NCBI GenBank assembly: GCA_028870355.1 | Contig: JAGWPU010000028.1 | Location: 1 to 46,084 of the forward strand | DNA length: 46,084 bases | Reading direction: 5' to 3' | DNA from: Gammaproteobacteria bacterium | GTDB lineage: Bacteria; Pseudomonadota; Gammaproteobacteria; Steroidobacterales; Steroidobacteraceae | In this document: positions 18,726 through 29,587 of the stretch, one piece after another | How the letters are laid out: every line of letters begins with the position of its first letter | Numbering within the stretch: the stretch's first letter is position 1 | The notes under the pieces: generated by a model | The model's database searches: none | What the model was told of the DNA's origin: nothing | What the model saw: the letters and a program-made list of their open reading frames with translations, nothing else | Program-made: the position numbers and the translations under genes

Positions 18726-21722
18726 GTGCGACTGCTACCGAATTCGCGATGGTTCCGGATCGCTGCGATCGGCGTGCTCCTCGTCGCCGCGTACGCGGCC
18801 GCGGGATTCTGGGTCGTGCCCCGGGTGCTGCGCGCGCAGATCGTCGCGCAGGCGCGCGAGCGCTTGGGGCTCGTCGCGAGCGTCGGGCCGGTGCGGTTCA
18901 ACCCGTTCTCGTTCCAGCTGCAAGTCGCGCAGTTCGCGCTGACCGCACCGGGCGGGCAGAGGCTCGCCGGCTTCGACACGCTGTCCGTCGACTTCCGGCC
19001 GAGCGCGCTGCTGCGGCGGGAATATGCGTTTCGCTCGATCGATCTCGCCGGGGCGCGAGTGAACGCGGTCGTCGCGCCCGACGGCCGGCTGAACCTGTCG
19101 CGCTGGATCCCGGCCGCGAAGGCCCCGACGCCCGCTGCGAGCGCGGCGCCCGCGTGGCCTCGGATCCGGGTCGACCGGCTGCGGATCGAGCACGCGAACT
19201 TGCGCTACGAGGACCGGGCGCACCCGGGGGATTTCACGCTCGACCTCGCGCCGGCCGGGTTCGAGCTCACGGATTTCACGACGCGCCCGTCCGGCGGCGC
19301 GTTCGCGTTCCACGCCCGCACGCCGGCCGGCGAACGGATCGACTGGCACGGTCGTCTCGCGGTCGCGCCCCTCGCCTCCGAAGGGGAATTGCGCATCGAG
19401 GATCTGCGCGCCGCGACCGTCGATTCGCTCTTGCGCGGCCCGCTGGCGGGGCGGGTCGCGGTCACGTTGACGGGCGGGCGATTCGGCCTCGACGTTCCGT
19501 ACCGGTTCGCGGAACGGCCGCGCCCGCAGTTGCGGATCGACGGGGCAAGCGCGTCCGCGGCCGGGCTCGGCATCGCGCCGGTCGGTTCGTCGGTGGACGA
19601 GATCCGCGTCGCGAAGCTCGACGTCGCCGGCGGGGTCGTCGATCTCGATGCACACCGCGCGAGCATTGCGCGAATCGCATTCGCAGGCCTTACCGTCGAC
19701 GCGGCGCTCGATGCGAACGGCCAACTGAATCTCGCGCGTCTCACCGGACCCGCGGCGCCAGCACCGGCGTCCTCGAGCGCGGCCCGCTGGACGGTGGACG
19801 CACCGCGGGTGACGGTCAGCGGCGGCCGCCTGTCCTTCGTGGATCGGCGCACCGCACCGGCGGCGAAGTTCGTGTTCACGCCGTTGTCGTTGCGGATCGA
19901 CGGCGCGAGCCTCGATGCATCGCGGCCGGTTCGCATCGCGCTCTCCACCGGCGTCGACGGCCGCGGTGAGTTCGCGGCGCGGGGCACGATCGTGCCGGCA
20001 CCGCTCGCCGCGACGCTCGATCTGCGCGCCACCCACCTCGACCTGAGCGCCCTGCAGCCGTACGTCGCCGAGCACAGCGCGCTCACCGTCGAGCGCGGGG
20101 ACCTCGGCGCGAGGCTTGCGCTCGCGATGCCCCGGGGCGTCGAGTCACTGAGCGTGCGCGGCGATCTGCGCATCGACGGCCTGCACACGACCGACGACGC
20201 GCTGCGCCAGGATCTCGTCGACTGGCAGCGACTCGACGTCCGCGGGATGCGCTTCTCGCTGCACCCGGCGAGGCTCGCGATCGCGCGCATCGCCGCGGTG
20301 CGGGCGTACGCGCGCGTGATCATCGAGCCCGACGGCAGCCTGAACGTGAAACGCATCCTGACCGCGCCCGGGATCGCCGCGGCCGCGCCCTCGCCGAAGG
20401 CCGGCGGCGCGAAGGGCCGACGGGTGAGCGCGACGCACGTGCGCGTGGCAGCGCTCCGTGCCGCGGCCGCGTCGCGGCCGTTGCGCGTCACGGTCGCGCG
20501 CGTCGATTTCGTGCACGGCGAGGCCGACTTCTCGGATCTGTCGATCACGCCGAACTTCACTTCGGGCATCAGCGATCTCAACGGCGACATTCGCGGGCTC
20601 GATTCCGTCCCGGGCACGCGCGCGAAGGTCGACCTGAAGGGCGAGGTCGGGCCGTACGCGCCCGTGTCGATCGACGGCGCGCTGAACCTGTTCGGGCCGA
20701 AGACGTTCACGGATCTCGCGATGAACTTCCGCAACATGGATCTGACGATCTTCAATCCCTACTCCGGCAAGTTCGCGGGTTACGACATCCGCAAGGGCAA
20801 GCTCACCACCGAGTTGCACTACCGGGTCCGGGACGGCAAGCTCGATGCGAGCCACCACGTGGTCATCGACCAGCTCGAATTCGGTGCGAAGACGCACAGC
20901 AAGGACGCGACGACGCTCCCGGTGAAGCTCGCGGTCGCGCTGCTCAAGGACCGTCACGGCGTGATCGACCTCGACATCCCGGTCACCGGATCGCTCAACG
21001 ATCCGCAGTTCCGGCTCGCGCCGCTGATCTGGAAAGTCGTCGTGAACCTGATCGCAAAGGCGGTCACCGCGCCGTTCAAGCTGCTTGGCGCGCTGTTCGG
21101 TGCCGGCCCGCAGATCCAGTACGTCGATTTCCGGGCGGGTGATGCGACGCTCGATGCGACCGATCTGAAGCGTCTGCAGACGGTTGCGCGCGCATTGCAG
21201 TCGCGACCGCTCCTCAAGGTCGACGTGCCGATCGCTTCGCTCGCGGCGTACGATGCGCCCGCGCTCGCGGATGAGCGCTTCGACGCCGAGGTCGCCGAGC
21301 AGATGCTCGGGCGCACGTTCCCGGCCGTGACACGGCCCGGGAAGAAGACGACCCTTGCGCGGGCGCTCGCGCAGAAGGGCCCGTCCGCGGGCGCGACGTT
21401 CGCCGCGCTCGGCGTGAAGTCCCAGGTCGAGGTGCTGGCCGCGATGTATCGCGGGCAATTCCACGCCGATCCGGTGTTTCCGCGCGGGGCCGCGCCGGCG
21501 CAGGCCGACGCCGCGAAGCTCGCCTACCTGGAAACGCAATTGCGCGACCGGATCCACGTCGGACCCGAGGACCTGAAGGTGCTCGCCGAGCGGCGCGCGC
21601 TCGCGATCGAGAAGGCCCTGCTCGACGGGACCGGTGTCGACCCGGCGCGGGTCTTCCTCGTCGCGAACGGCAAGGTCGCCGCGAACGATCAGCAGGTGAG
21701 ACTGCAGCTCAGCTTGCGCTGA
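18726..21722 (+). CDS. Large DUF748 (AsmA/TamB-like) envelope protein
   Basis: A 998-residue protein with one N-terminal membrane helix (residues 10-30, IAAIGVLLVAAYAAAGFWV) and a long beta-strand-rich periplasmic part. Repeated strand patterns such as LAGARVNAVVAPDGRLNLSRW and RVIIEPDGSLNVKRIL are typical of DUF748 proteins, distant relatives of AsmA and TamB that may help move lipids between membranes. That role is inferred. A C-terminal region with DATDLKRLQTVARAL and a late LAERRALAIEKALL resembles the OmpA-like end seen in some DUF748 proteins. The start is taken as the GTG at 18726, which gives a proper signal anchor. No strong Shine-Dalgarno is seen. The gene separates der from xseA. 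Confidence 0.8.
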   Translation: MRLLPNSRWFRIAAIGVLLVAAYAAAGFWVVPRVLRAQIVAQARERLGLVASVGPVRFNPFSFQLQVAQFALTAPGGQRLAGFDTLSVDFRPSALLRREYAFRSIDLAGARVNAVVAPDGRLNLSRWIPAAKAPTPAASAAPAWPRIRVDRLRIEHANLRYEDRAHPGDFTLDLAPAGFELTDFTTRPSGGAFAFHARTPAGERIDWHGRLAVAPLASEGELRIEDLRAATVDSLLRGPLAGRVAVTLTGGRFGLDVPYRFAERPRPQLRIDGASASAAGLGIAPVGSSVDEIRVAKLDVAGGVVDLDAHRASIARIAFAGLTVDAALDANGQLNLARLTGPAAPAPASSSAARWTVDAPRVTVSGGRLSFVDRRTAPAAKFVFTPLSLRIDGASLDASRPVRIALSTGVDGRGEFAARGTIVPAPLAATLDLRATHLDLSALQPYVAEHSALTVERGDLGARLALAMPRGVESLSVRGDLRIDGLHTTDDALRQDLVDWQRLDVRGMRFSLHPARLAIARIAAVRAYARVIIEPDGSLNVKRILTAPGIAAAAPSPKAGGAKGRRVSATHVRVAALRAAAASRPLRVTVARVDFVHGEADFSDLSITPNFTSGISDLNGDIRGLDSVPGTRAKVDLKGEVGPYAPVSIDGALNLFGPKTFTDLAMNFRNMDLTIFNPYSGKFAGYDIRKGKLTTELHYRVRDGKLDASHHVVIDQLEFGAKTHSKDATTLPVKLAVALLKDRHGVIDLDIPVTGSLNDPQFRLAPLIWKVVVNLIAKAVTAPFKLLGALFGAGPQIQYVDFRAGDATLDATDLKRLQTVARALQSRPLLKVDVPIASLAAYDAPALADERFDAEVAEQMLGRTFPAVTRPGKKTTLARALAQKGPSAGATFAALGVKSQVEVLAAMYRGQFHADPVFPRGAAPAQADAAKLAYLETQLRDRIHVGPEDLKVLAERRALAIEKALLDGTGVDPARVFLVANGKVAANDQQVRLQLSLR

Positions 21723-21796
21723 ACGCGCGGCGCAGGGAACGATCGATGCGCAAAGGCGTCCAAACGCGTGTGAGCGCGAAGCGATGGAGGCAAGCG

Positions 21797-22261
21797 ATGA
21801 ACAGGAAAGAGATCTGGCCCGCCGCCCTGATCGCGGGTCTTTGCGCCGCCGCGGCCCTCGCCGTGCCCGCCACGGCGGCACCGCCGGCGAAGACGCCGGC
21901 GAAGGTCGAGCCTCAGGCTCAGATTCCGTTCGCCGATCATCACGGCATCTACGATTGGCGGGTCGTGAACGATCACGAATTGCTGATCCAGAGCGAAGGC
22001 GGCACCTGGTACAAGGCGACGCTGATGGGAACTTGTTTCGATCTGCCGTTCGCCATTCGGATCGGCTTCACGACGAATCCGGACGGCAGTTTCGACCGCT
22101 TCAGCTCGATCCTGGTCCGACACCAGCGCTGTCCGCTGACCTCGCTGGTCGCCACCACGGCGCCGGCGGCGAAACCTGGCCTGCGCAAGGTCGAAGCGGT
22201 GCCGGAAAACGCGAAAGCGGCGCCGCCGGCGAAAGCGGCGCCGCCGCCGAAGAAGGACTGA
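21797..22261 (+). CDS. Small secreted protein, DUF6491-like
   Basis: A 154-residue protein with a signal peptide (residues 1-28, cleavage after AVPATAA) and a compact domain containing YDWRVVNDHELLIQSEGGTWY, LPFAIRIGF and a final RCPLTSL. The domain recalls DUF6491, a family of small exported proteins of unknown function; this is recognition by eye. Two cysteines in the domain could form a disulfide. The C-terminus is a low-complexity Ala/Lys/Pro tail made by an 18-base tandem repeat. The ATG at 21797 is chosen because GGAGG lies six bases before it. It is convergent with xseA. Confidence 0.75.
   Translation: MNRKEIWPAALIAGLCAAAALAVPATAAPPAKTPAKVEPQAQIPFADHHGIYDWRVVNDHELLIQSEGGTWYKATLMGTCFDLPFAIRIGFTTNPDGSFDRFSSILVRHQRCPLTSLVATTAPAAKPGLRKVEAVPENAKAAPPAKAAPPPKKD
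22211..22246. repeat. 18-bp perfect tandem repeat, two copies
   Basis: GCGAAAGCGGCGCCGCCG occurs twice without a gap, at 22211-22228 and 22229-22246. It encodes the Ala/Lys/Pro tail of the small secreted protein. Being a multiple of three, it can change copy number without a frameshift. Confidence 0.9.
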
Positions 22262-22283
22262 GCGGCGCACTGGATCCGGTCCG

Positions 22284-22299
22284 CGCGCCGGCCGGCGCG
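22284..22299. terminator. 16-bp palindrome between two convergent genes
   Basis: CGCGCCGGCCGGCGCG is a perfect palindrome lying between the convergent ends of the small secreted protein gene and xseA. It may act as a two-way transcription barrier, but no T tract follows. Confidence 0.35.
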
Positions 22300-22310
22300 G
22301 CGTCCTCCTG

Positions 22311-23675
22311 TCAGGACGACTCGTCGACCGTCGCGCGGATCCGACCCCGCGCGAGCCGTGCTTCGATGGACGTGCCGGGCGGCGCGTCCGCCGGATCCCG
22401 GATGATGCGCCCCGTCGCGGTCGACACGATCGCGTAGCCCCGGTCGAGCGTCGCGAGCGGGCTCACCGCGTGTAGGGTCCTGACGAGCGGCAGCAGCCGT
22501 TCACGCACGGCGCGCAGCTCGCCGCGACCGGCCGAGCGCAGCCGGGCACGCAGGTCCGACAGGCGCGCGCCGGCTTCCCGCAAGCGCACCGCGGGGTTCC
22601 CGCGCCACAGCTGACTGCGTCGTTCGGCGAGCTCCGAGCGGCAATCGGCGAAGCGCTGCCGGAGGCTTCGCCGCAGCCGTTGCTCCAGTTCGTCGAGCCG
22701 TTGCATTTCGTTCGCGAGACGCGCCGACGGACCCGCCTGGGCCGCCCGTCCGGTGAGCCAGCCGAGCCGATCGCCGGCATCCCGCAGGCGGCGGCGCACC
22801 CCGTGCGCGAGCCGTACCTCGAACCCCGAGAAGCGCCGCGCCCACTCCTCGCCGTCGGGTACGACGAGCTCGGCGGCCGCCGAGGGCGTCGGTGCGCGGA
22901 CGTCGGCCGCGAAATCGGCGATCGTGAAGTCGACCTCATGCCCGACGCCGCTGACGACCGGGATCGGCGAGGCGACGATCGCCCGCGCGAGGGCTTCGTC
23001 GTTGAACGCCCAGAGGTCCTCCAGGGACCCGCCGCCGCGGGCGAGGATCAGCACGTCGCACTCGGCCCGTCGTGCCGCGAGCGCGAGGGTTTCGCGAATC
23101 TCCGCCGCAGCCTGCGCACCCTGGACCGGCACCGGATACACGAGCACGGCGGCCGCCGGGAACCGGCGCGCGAGCACGGTCAGGATGTCACGGATCGCCG
23201 CGCCGGTCGGGGAGGTGATCACCCCGATCCGCCGCGGCAGGGCCGGCAGCGCGCGCTTGCGCGCCGCGTCGAACAGGCCTTCCGCGGCGAGCCGTGCGCA
23301 GAGCTGCTCGAACTCGAGCTTCAGCGCGCCGGCACCGGCGTCCTCGACGTGATCGACGATGAGCTGGTACTCGCCCCGCGGCTCGTAGAGGCCGACGCGC
23401 GCGCGGACCAGCACCCGCTGCCCGTCGCGAGGGACGAAGCGCAGCAACGCGTTGCGCTGCCGGAACATCGCGCACCGGACCTGCGCGGCGGCGTCCTTCA
23501 GCGAGAAATACCAGTGTCCCGAACTGGGACGGGCGAAGTTCGATACCTCGCCTTCCAGCCAGATCAGGCCGAAGCCCCGCTCGAGCAGCGCGCGGGCCTC
23601 GCGATTGAGCCGCGACACGGTAAAGACGTCGCGGTCGCGCCGCGTGCCTGCCGGTTCTCGGGCGGCCTCGTTCAT
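22311..23675 (-). CDS. xseA: Exodeoxyribonuclease VII large subunit XseA
   Basis: XseA is the large subunit of exonuclease VII, which degrades single-stranded DNA from both ends. The 454-residue protein has an N-terminal OB fold ([26 protein letters not shown]). The catalytic region carries [32 protein letters not shown] and [19 protein letters not shown] coiled region follows, ending with [13 protein letters not shown]. The ATG at 23675 gives the family start. A TATCAT element lies six bases upstream of it, so the mRNA may be leaderless. The small subunit xseB is not in the window. Confidence 0.95.
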   Translation of the reverse strand: MNEAAREPAGTRRDRDVFTVSRLNREARALLERGFGLIWLEGEVSNFARPSSGHWYFSLKDAAAQVRCAMFRQRNALLRFVPRDGQRVLVRARVGLYEPRGEYQLIVDHVEDAGAGALKLEFEQLCARLAAEGLFDAARKRALPALPRRIGVITSPTGAAIRDILTVLARRFPAAAVLVYPVPVQGAQAAAEIRETLALAARRAECDVLILARGGGSLEDLWAFNDEALARAIVASPIPVVSGVGHEVDFTIADFAADVRAPTPSAAAELVVPDGEEWARRFSGFEVRLAHGVRRRLRDAGDRLGWLTGRAAQAGPSARLANEMQRLDELEQRLRRSLRQRFADCRSELAERRSQLWRGNPAVRLREAGARLSDLRARLRSAGRGELRAVRERLLPLVRTLHAVSPLATLDRGYAIVSTATGRIIRDPADAPPGTSIEARLARGRIRATVDESS

Positions 23676-23681
23676 CGGCGC

Positions 23682-23687
23682 ATGATA
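23682..23687 (-). promoter_or_regulatory. Possible -10 box of xseA
   Basis: TATCAT on the minus strand ends six bases before the xseA start codon. That spacing would place the transcription start at or beside the ATG. Confidence 0.35.
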
Positions 23688-23693
23688 CTGCGG

Positions 23694-25228
<1,535 letters not shown>

Positions 25229-25229
<1 letters not shown>

Positions 25230-26803
25230 TGATCGACATCCATGCCGACCGGCTGCTGATCCTCGATTTCGGGTCGCAATACACGCAGCTGATCGCGCGC
25301 CGGGTGCGCGAGATCGGCGTGTATTGCGAGATCCGGGGATGGGACGTCGATCCGGCCGAGATCCGGCGCTTCGCGCCGAAGGGACTGATCCTGTCGGGTG
25401 GCCCGGAATCGGTCTACGAGGTCAATGGGCCGTCCGCGCCGCGCGAGGCGTTCGAGCTCGGCGTGCCGGTGCTCGGGATCTGCTACGGCATGCAAACGAT
25501 GGCGGCGCAGCTCGGCGGACGGGTGGAGTCCGCCGCGCACCGGGAATTCGGTTACGCGCAGGTCCGCCCCGCCGCGGGCTCCCGCCTGCTCGACGGTCTC
25601 GAGGACGCGCGCGATGGAGCCGGTGCGCGGCTGCTCGACGTGTGGATGAGTCACGGTGACCGCGTCGCCGCGCTGCCACCCGGATTCCGCGCGATCGCCT
25701 CGACCGACAGCGCGCCGTTCGCGGCGATGGCGGACGAGTCGCGCGGCTGGTACGGGCTGCAGTTCCATCCGGAAGTCACGCACACGCTGCAGGGCGGAGA
25801 GATCCTGCGCCGGTTCGCGCGCGAGATCGCCGGCTGCGAGGCGAACTGGTCGACCCCCTCGATCGTCGAAGACAGCATCGCCCGCATCCGCGCCACGGTT
25901 GGCGCCGATCGGGTGCTGCTCGGCCTGTCGGGCGGCGTCGATTCCTCGGTGCTCGCCGCACTCCTGCACCGCGCGATCGGCCGACAGCTGACCGCGGTGT
26001 TCGTCGATCATGGCCTGCTGCGCCTCGGCGAGGGCGATCAAGTGATGGCGACGTTCGCCGAGCACATGGGAATCGACGTGGTCCGCGTCGACGCCGAGGA
26101 ACGCTTCTTCGCGGCGCTCGCCGGCGAGGCCGACCCGGAGACCAAGCGCAAGATCATCGGCCGCGTGTTCGTCGAGGTGTTCGAGGAAGAGGCGGCGAAG
26201 CTCGAGGACGTGCGCTGGCTCGCGCAGGGGACGATCTATCCGGACGTGATCGAGTCGGCCGGCGCCAGGACCGGCAAGGCGCACGTGATCAAGTCGCACC
26301 ACAATGTCGGCGGCCTGCCGGAGCGGATGAAACTCAAGCTCCTCGAACCGTTGCGCGAGCTGTTCAAGGACGAGGTCCGCCGCCTCGGCGAACAACTCGA
26401 CCTGCCGCACGAGATGGTCTACCGGCACCCGTTCCCGGGGCCAGGGCTCGGCGTGCGTATCCTCGGCGAGGTTCGCAAATCCCAGGCCGACCTCTTGCGG
26501 CGGGCCGACGCGATCTTCATCGAGGAGCTGCGTCGCCAGGGCCTGTACGATCAGGTCAGCCAGGCGTTCGCGGTGTTCCTGCCGGTGCGCTCGGTCGGCG
26601 TGATGGGCGACGGACGCCGCTACGATCCGGTGATCGCGCTGCGCGCGGTCGAGACGGTGGATTTCATGACCGCGCGCTGGGCGCGGCTGCCCTACGAGTT
26701 CCTCGACCACGTCGTGCACCGGATCGTGAACGAGGTCCCGGGCATCTCGCGGGTCGTCTACGACGTCTCCGGCAAGCCGCCGGCGACGATCGAGTGGGAG
26801 TGA
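25229..26803 (+). CDS. guaA: GMP synthase GuaA
   Basis: GuaA converts XMP to GMP using ATP and glutamine. The 524-residue protein has an N-terminal class I amidotransferase domain with [19 protein letters not shown], the nucleophile cysteine in [15 protein letters not shown] and the His/Glu pair in QFHPEVTHT. The ATP pyrophosphatase loop is [12 protein letters not shown]. The C-terminal dimerisation domain ends in [14 protein letters not shown], as in the family. It is coupled to guaB by a one-base overlap. Confidence 0.98.
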
Positions 26804-26818
26804 GGGGCCCCTCTCACT
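26799..26818 (+). terminator. Hairpin at the end of guaA
   Basis: AGTGAG-GGG pairs with CCC-CTCTCACT, with a two-base bulge, directly over the guaA stop codon. There is no following T tract, so it may only be an mRNA-end structure. Confidence 0.35.
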
Positions 26819-27189
26819 GAGTGTGGCACGGGCCGGCGACGCGGTGAAGCGGGAGATTGGGGGCAAAGGTGGCAAATACCCCAGTCGGCCAGAAACGGTC
26901 TGATGGCGGGGAATTGCCAACCCCAGGGCAGGACGCTCAGACTTTATCGTGTTCCGGATGCGCCAGGAGGCATCCCGACGCCATCCGTTCGCGAATATTC
27001 ATGTTGCGCAGTAGCGCTGGCGTGCTCGGTGTTTACGGGCGCGGCCGTCGGGGCACCGCCAATTCAATCCTCGGCGGAATTGTCCGCGGCGCAAATTGAT
27101 CAACGCGTCGTGTCCTCACTGCCTGCACTGAATGGGGAGAGCGCGAACGTCGTTGCGCATCTCGATCTGACTCCCTGTCAACGCCGAAG

Positions 27190-27560
27190 TAATAGTGGAC
27201 CACCTTTGATCCAGCTGTCGAGCAAGCGGACCTCACGAGAGATCGCCTTGCGCGATGCAGCGGACTGTCCACGCGGATGTTTTCGGAGCGAGAAACGTAC
27301 AGGAGGCGACAGACGCCGGCGGCCTCGGCCGCGTCGATCAAGTCCAGCGTTCCCGTCAGATCGATCCTGCGCAGCCCGTCGTCCAAAGCCGCCGGCATCG
27401 GCGTCGCGCCCCAAATCAAGGGATGCACGCCCACCCCGCGCCAGCGCAGCCACGGGATATCCCCTGTCCGCGAGCGTCCTGGCCACCGCCCGCCGACGCG
27501 ACCCATGGCGCCGAGTCATGGCGAGGACAGCCGGGAGCCGTCGAGTGCCGCTCGGATCCG
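27190..27560 (-). pseudogene. Frameshifted SDR/NmrA-like NAD(P)-binding protein remnant
   Basis: The stretch from 26804 to 27853 has no intact gene. On its minus strand, pieces of an atypical short-chain dehydrogenase (NmrA-like or epimerase-like) follow one another in changing frames. First comes AVARTLADRGYPVAALARG, the helix after the nucleotide-binding loop. Next is a piece in another frame with LIDAAEAAGVCRLLYVS and SPLHRAR. Then REVRLLDSW returns in the first frame. In intact relatives these blocks are consecutive. At least two frameshifts and the loss of the C-terminal half are needed to explain the pattern. The remaining DNA of the gap shows nothing recognisable and looks less G+C-rich than the genes around it. 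Confidence 0.6.
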
Positions 27561-27853
27561 GCCGCGCGGCATCGCGCACGCCGCCGATCGGCCGTCCGCA
27601 GCGGCATTCGGCAGATCGATTTGCCTGAAGAGGCTCGCGGACGCTAAGCTTGCGCCCCCGTAAGGCTGGTTACACGAATCGGCTTGATCCGGATCGGGGG
27701 ATTGAGACTCCTCGTTGCGGGTCGTGCCGACCAACCCTTTGCCTGCTGCCGAGCGATCTGCGGCACCGTGAACCGGCGTTTCATCAACCTCCCGCTGCAG
27801 GGCCGTAAGCGCGCGATCCCGGCAGAGCCGCGCGCTCAGCCTCGACATCATCC

Positions 27854-29458
27854 ATGCTTGCCACTTCCAATCTCGCGATCCAATTCGGCGCCAAGCCGCT
27901 TTTCGAACAAGTCACCGTCAAGTTCAGCGACGGCAACCGCTACGGCCTGATCGGCGCGAACGGGAGCGGCAAATCGACGCTCATGAAAGCCCTGAGCGGT
28001 GAGCTCGAGCCAAGCGCCGGCGACGTCATGCTGCAAGCGGGCATGCGCCTCGGCAAGCTCAATCAGAACCAGTTCGCGTACGAGGACGAGCGCCCGCTCG
28101 ACGTGGTGATGCAGGGCCACATGCCGATGTGGCGGGCAATGACGGAGCGCGACCGCATCTATGCCGACCCGAACGCCACCGACGAGGACTACATGCGGGC
28201 GGCGGAGCTCGAGGTACAGTTCGGTGAATACGGCGGCTACGACGCCGAGGCACGCGCCGGCAGCATCCTGGCCGCGGCGGGGATCGACGAGTCCCTGCAC
28301 CGCCGCAGCATGCGCGAAGTCGCGCCCGGCCTGAAGCTGCGCGTGCTGCTCGCACAGGCGCTGTTCTCGAAGCCGGACGTGCTGCTGCTGGACGAGCCGA
28401 CCAACAACCTGGACATCCACTCGATCCGCTGGCTCGAGGGTATGCTCAACGACTACGACGCCACCATGGTCATCATCAGCCATGACCGTCACTTCCTGAA
28501 CCAGGTGTGCACGCACATCGCGGACCTCGATTATCAGCAGGTGAAGATCTATCCCGGCAACTACGACGACTTCATGTTGGCGTCCGTACAAGCGCGCGCG
28601 CGGGCGGAGTCCGCCAATGCCAAGGCCCGGGAACAGATCGCGGATCTGCAGGAGTTCGTTCGCCGCTTTTCCGCCAACGCCTCCAAGGCGCGCCAAGCCA
28701 CCTCGCGGCGCAAGCAGATCGAGAAGATCAAGATCGAAGAGATTCGACCCTCATCTCGCCAGAACCCGTATATTCGCTTCGAGCAAGCGAGAAAGCTGTA
28801 CCGCTCGGCGGTGTCCGTGGACGAGCTCACCTACCGTTATCCGGGTTCGGATGTCGATGTCCTGCGCGCCGTCAGCTTCGAGGTCGACGCCGGCGAGCGG
28901 ATCGCGATCATCGGCCCCAACGGTATCGGCAAGACGACGCTGATGCGTTGCCTGGCGGGCGAACTCTCGCCCTCGGCGGGCAGGATCGCCTGGGTCGAAA
29001 ATGCCCAGGTCGGCTACATGCCGCAAGATCCGCAGGAGGAGTTCGCCGAGAAGATAGACCTGTTCACCTGGATGTCGACCTGGACCGGCAAGGCGGACGA
29101 CGATCAGATCGTGCGTGCCACTCTGGGCCGGCTCCTGTTCTCCGGCGACGAGACCCGCAAATCGGTCAAGGTTCTCTCCGGCGGCGAAAAGGGCCGCATG
29201 ATCTACGGCAAGCTGATGCTCACCCGGCCCAACGTGATGCTGATGGATGAGCCGACGAATCACATGGACATGGAGACGATCGAGTCCCTGCAAATCGGCC
29301 TCGAGCGCTATCCGGGCACGCTCGTGTTCGTCTCCCACGACCGGGAGTTCGTCGGCAGCCTCGCGACGCGAATCATCGAACTGCGGACCGACGGAGACGT
29401 GGTCGATTTCAAGGGCACGTACGACGAGTATCTCCACGCGCAGGGAATCGGGACATGA
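27854..29458 (+). CDS. ybiT: ABC-F family ATPase, YbiT-type
   Basis: ABC-F proteins are soluble twin-ATPase factors that bind the ribosome E site. YbiT is one of four E. coli members. The 534-residue product has two nucleotide-binding domains with Walker A loops GANGSGKST (near residue 37) and GPNGIGKTT (near 355). Walker B motifs are DVLLLDEPTNNLD and NVMLMDEPTNHMD, and the linker is charged and helical (about 240-305). Domain 1 has MREVAPGLKLRVLLAQ in place of a standard LSGGQ, as in other YbiT proteins; domain 2 has LSGGEKGRM. It has no transmembrane segment. It opens the accessory block after guaA. Confidence 0.9.
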   Translation: MLATSNLAIQFGAKPLFEQVTVKFSDGNRYGLIGANGSGKSTLMKALSGELEPSAGDVMLQAGMRLGKLNQNQFAYEDERPLDVVMQGHMPMWRAMTERDRIYADPNATDEDYMRAAELEVQFGEYGGYDAEARAGSILAAAGIDESLHRRSMREVAPGLKLRVLLAQALFSKPDVLLLDEPTNNLDIHSIRWLEGMLNDYDATMVIISHDRHFLNQVCTHIADLDYQQVKIYPGNYDDFMLASVQARARAESANAKAREQIADLQEFVRRFSANASKARQATSRRKQIEKIKIEEIRPSSRQNPYIRFEQARKLYRSAVSVDELTYRYPGSDVDVLRAVSFEVDAGERIAIIGPNGIGKTTLMRCLAGELSPSAGRIAWVENAQVGYMPQDPQEEFAEKIDLFTWMSTWTGKADDDQIVRATLGRLLFSGDETRKSVKVLSGGEKGRMIYGKLMLTRPNVMLMDEPTNHMDMETIESLQIGLERYPGTLVFVSHDREFVGSLATRIIELRTDGDVVDFKGTYDEYLHAQGIGT

Positions 29459-29587
29459 GGACGCCCGGGAGCGTGACGGGGCCGGCGCGATGCCATCATC
29501 GAAGTCTCACAAACGTTCAGGCGTGGCCGTAGTAGATTCCGTTCGGGGGAGCGACCGAATTTCGCGGCCGCCGGGGGAGGGCCGTTC

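Noticed and set aside
20145-21881. 578-codon minus-strand frame under the DUF748 gene
   Set aside because: No motif or ribosome-binding site; the plus-strand gene explains the open frame.
26857-27099. 80-codon frame in the gap after guaA
   Set aside because: No similarity recognised, no ribosome-binding site, and the composition is unlike the neighbouring genes.
27516-27851. 111-codon minus-strand frame before ybiT
   Set aside because: No recognisable domain, and it overlaps the SDR remnant in a different frame.
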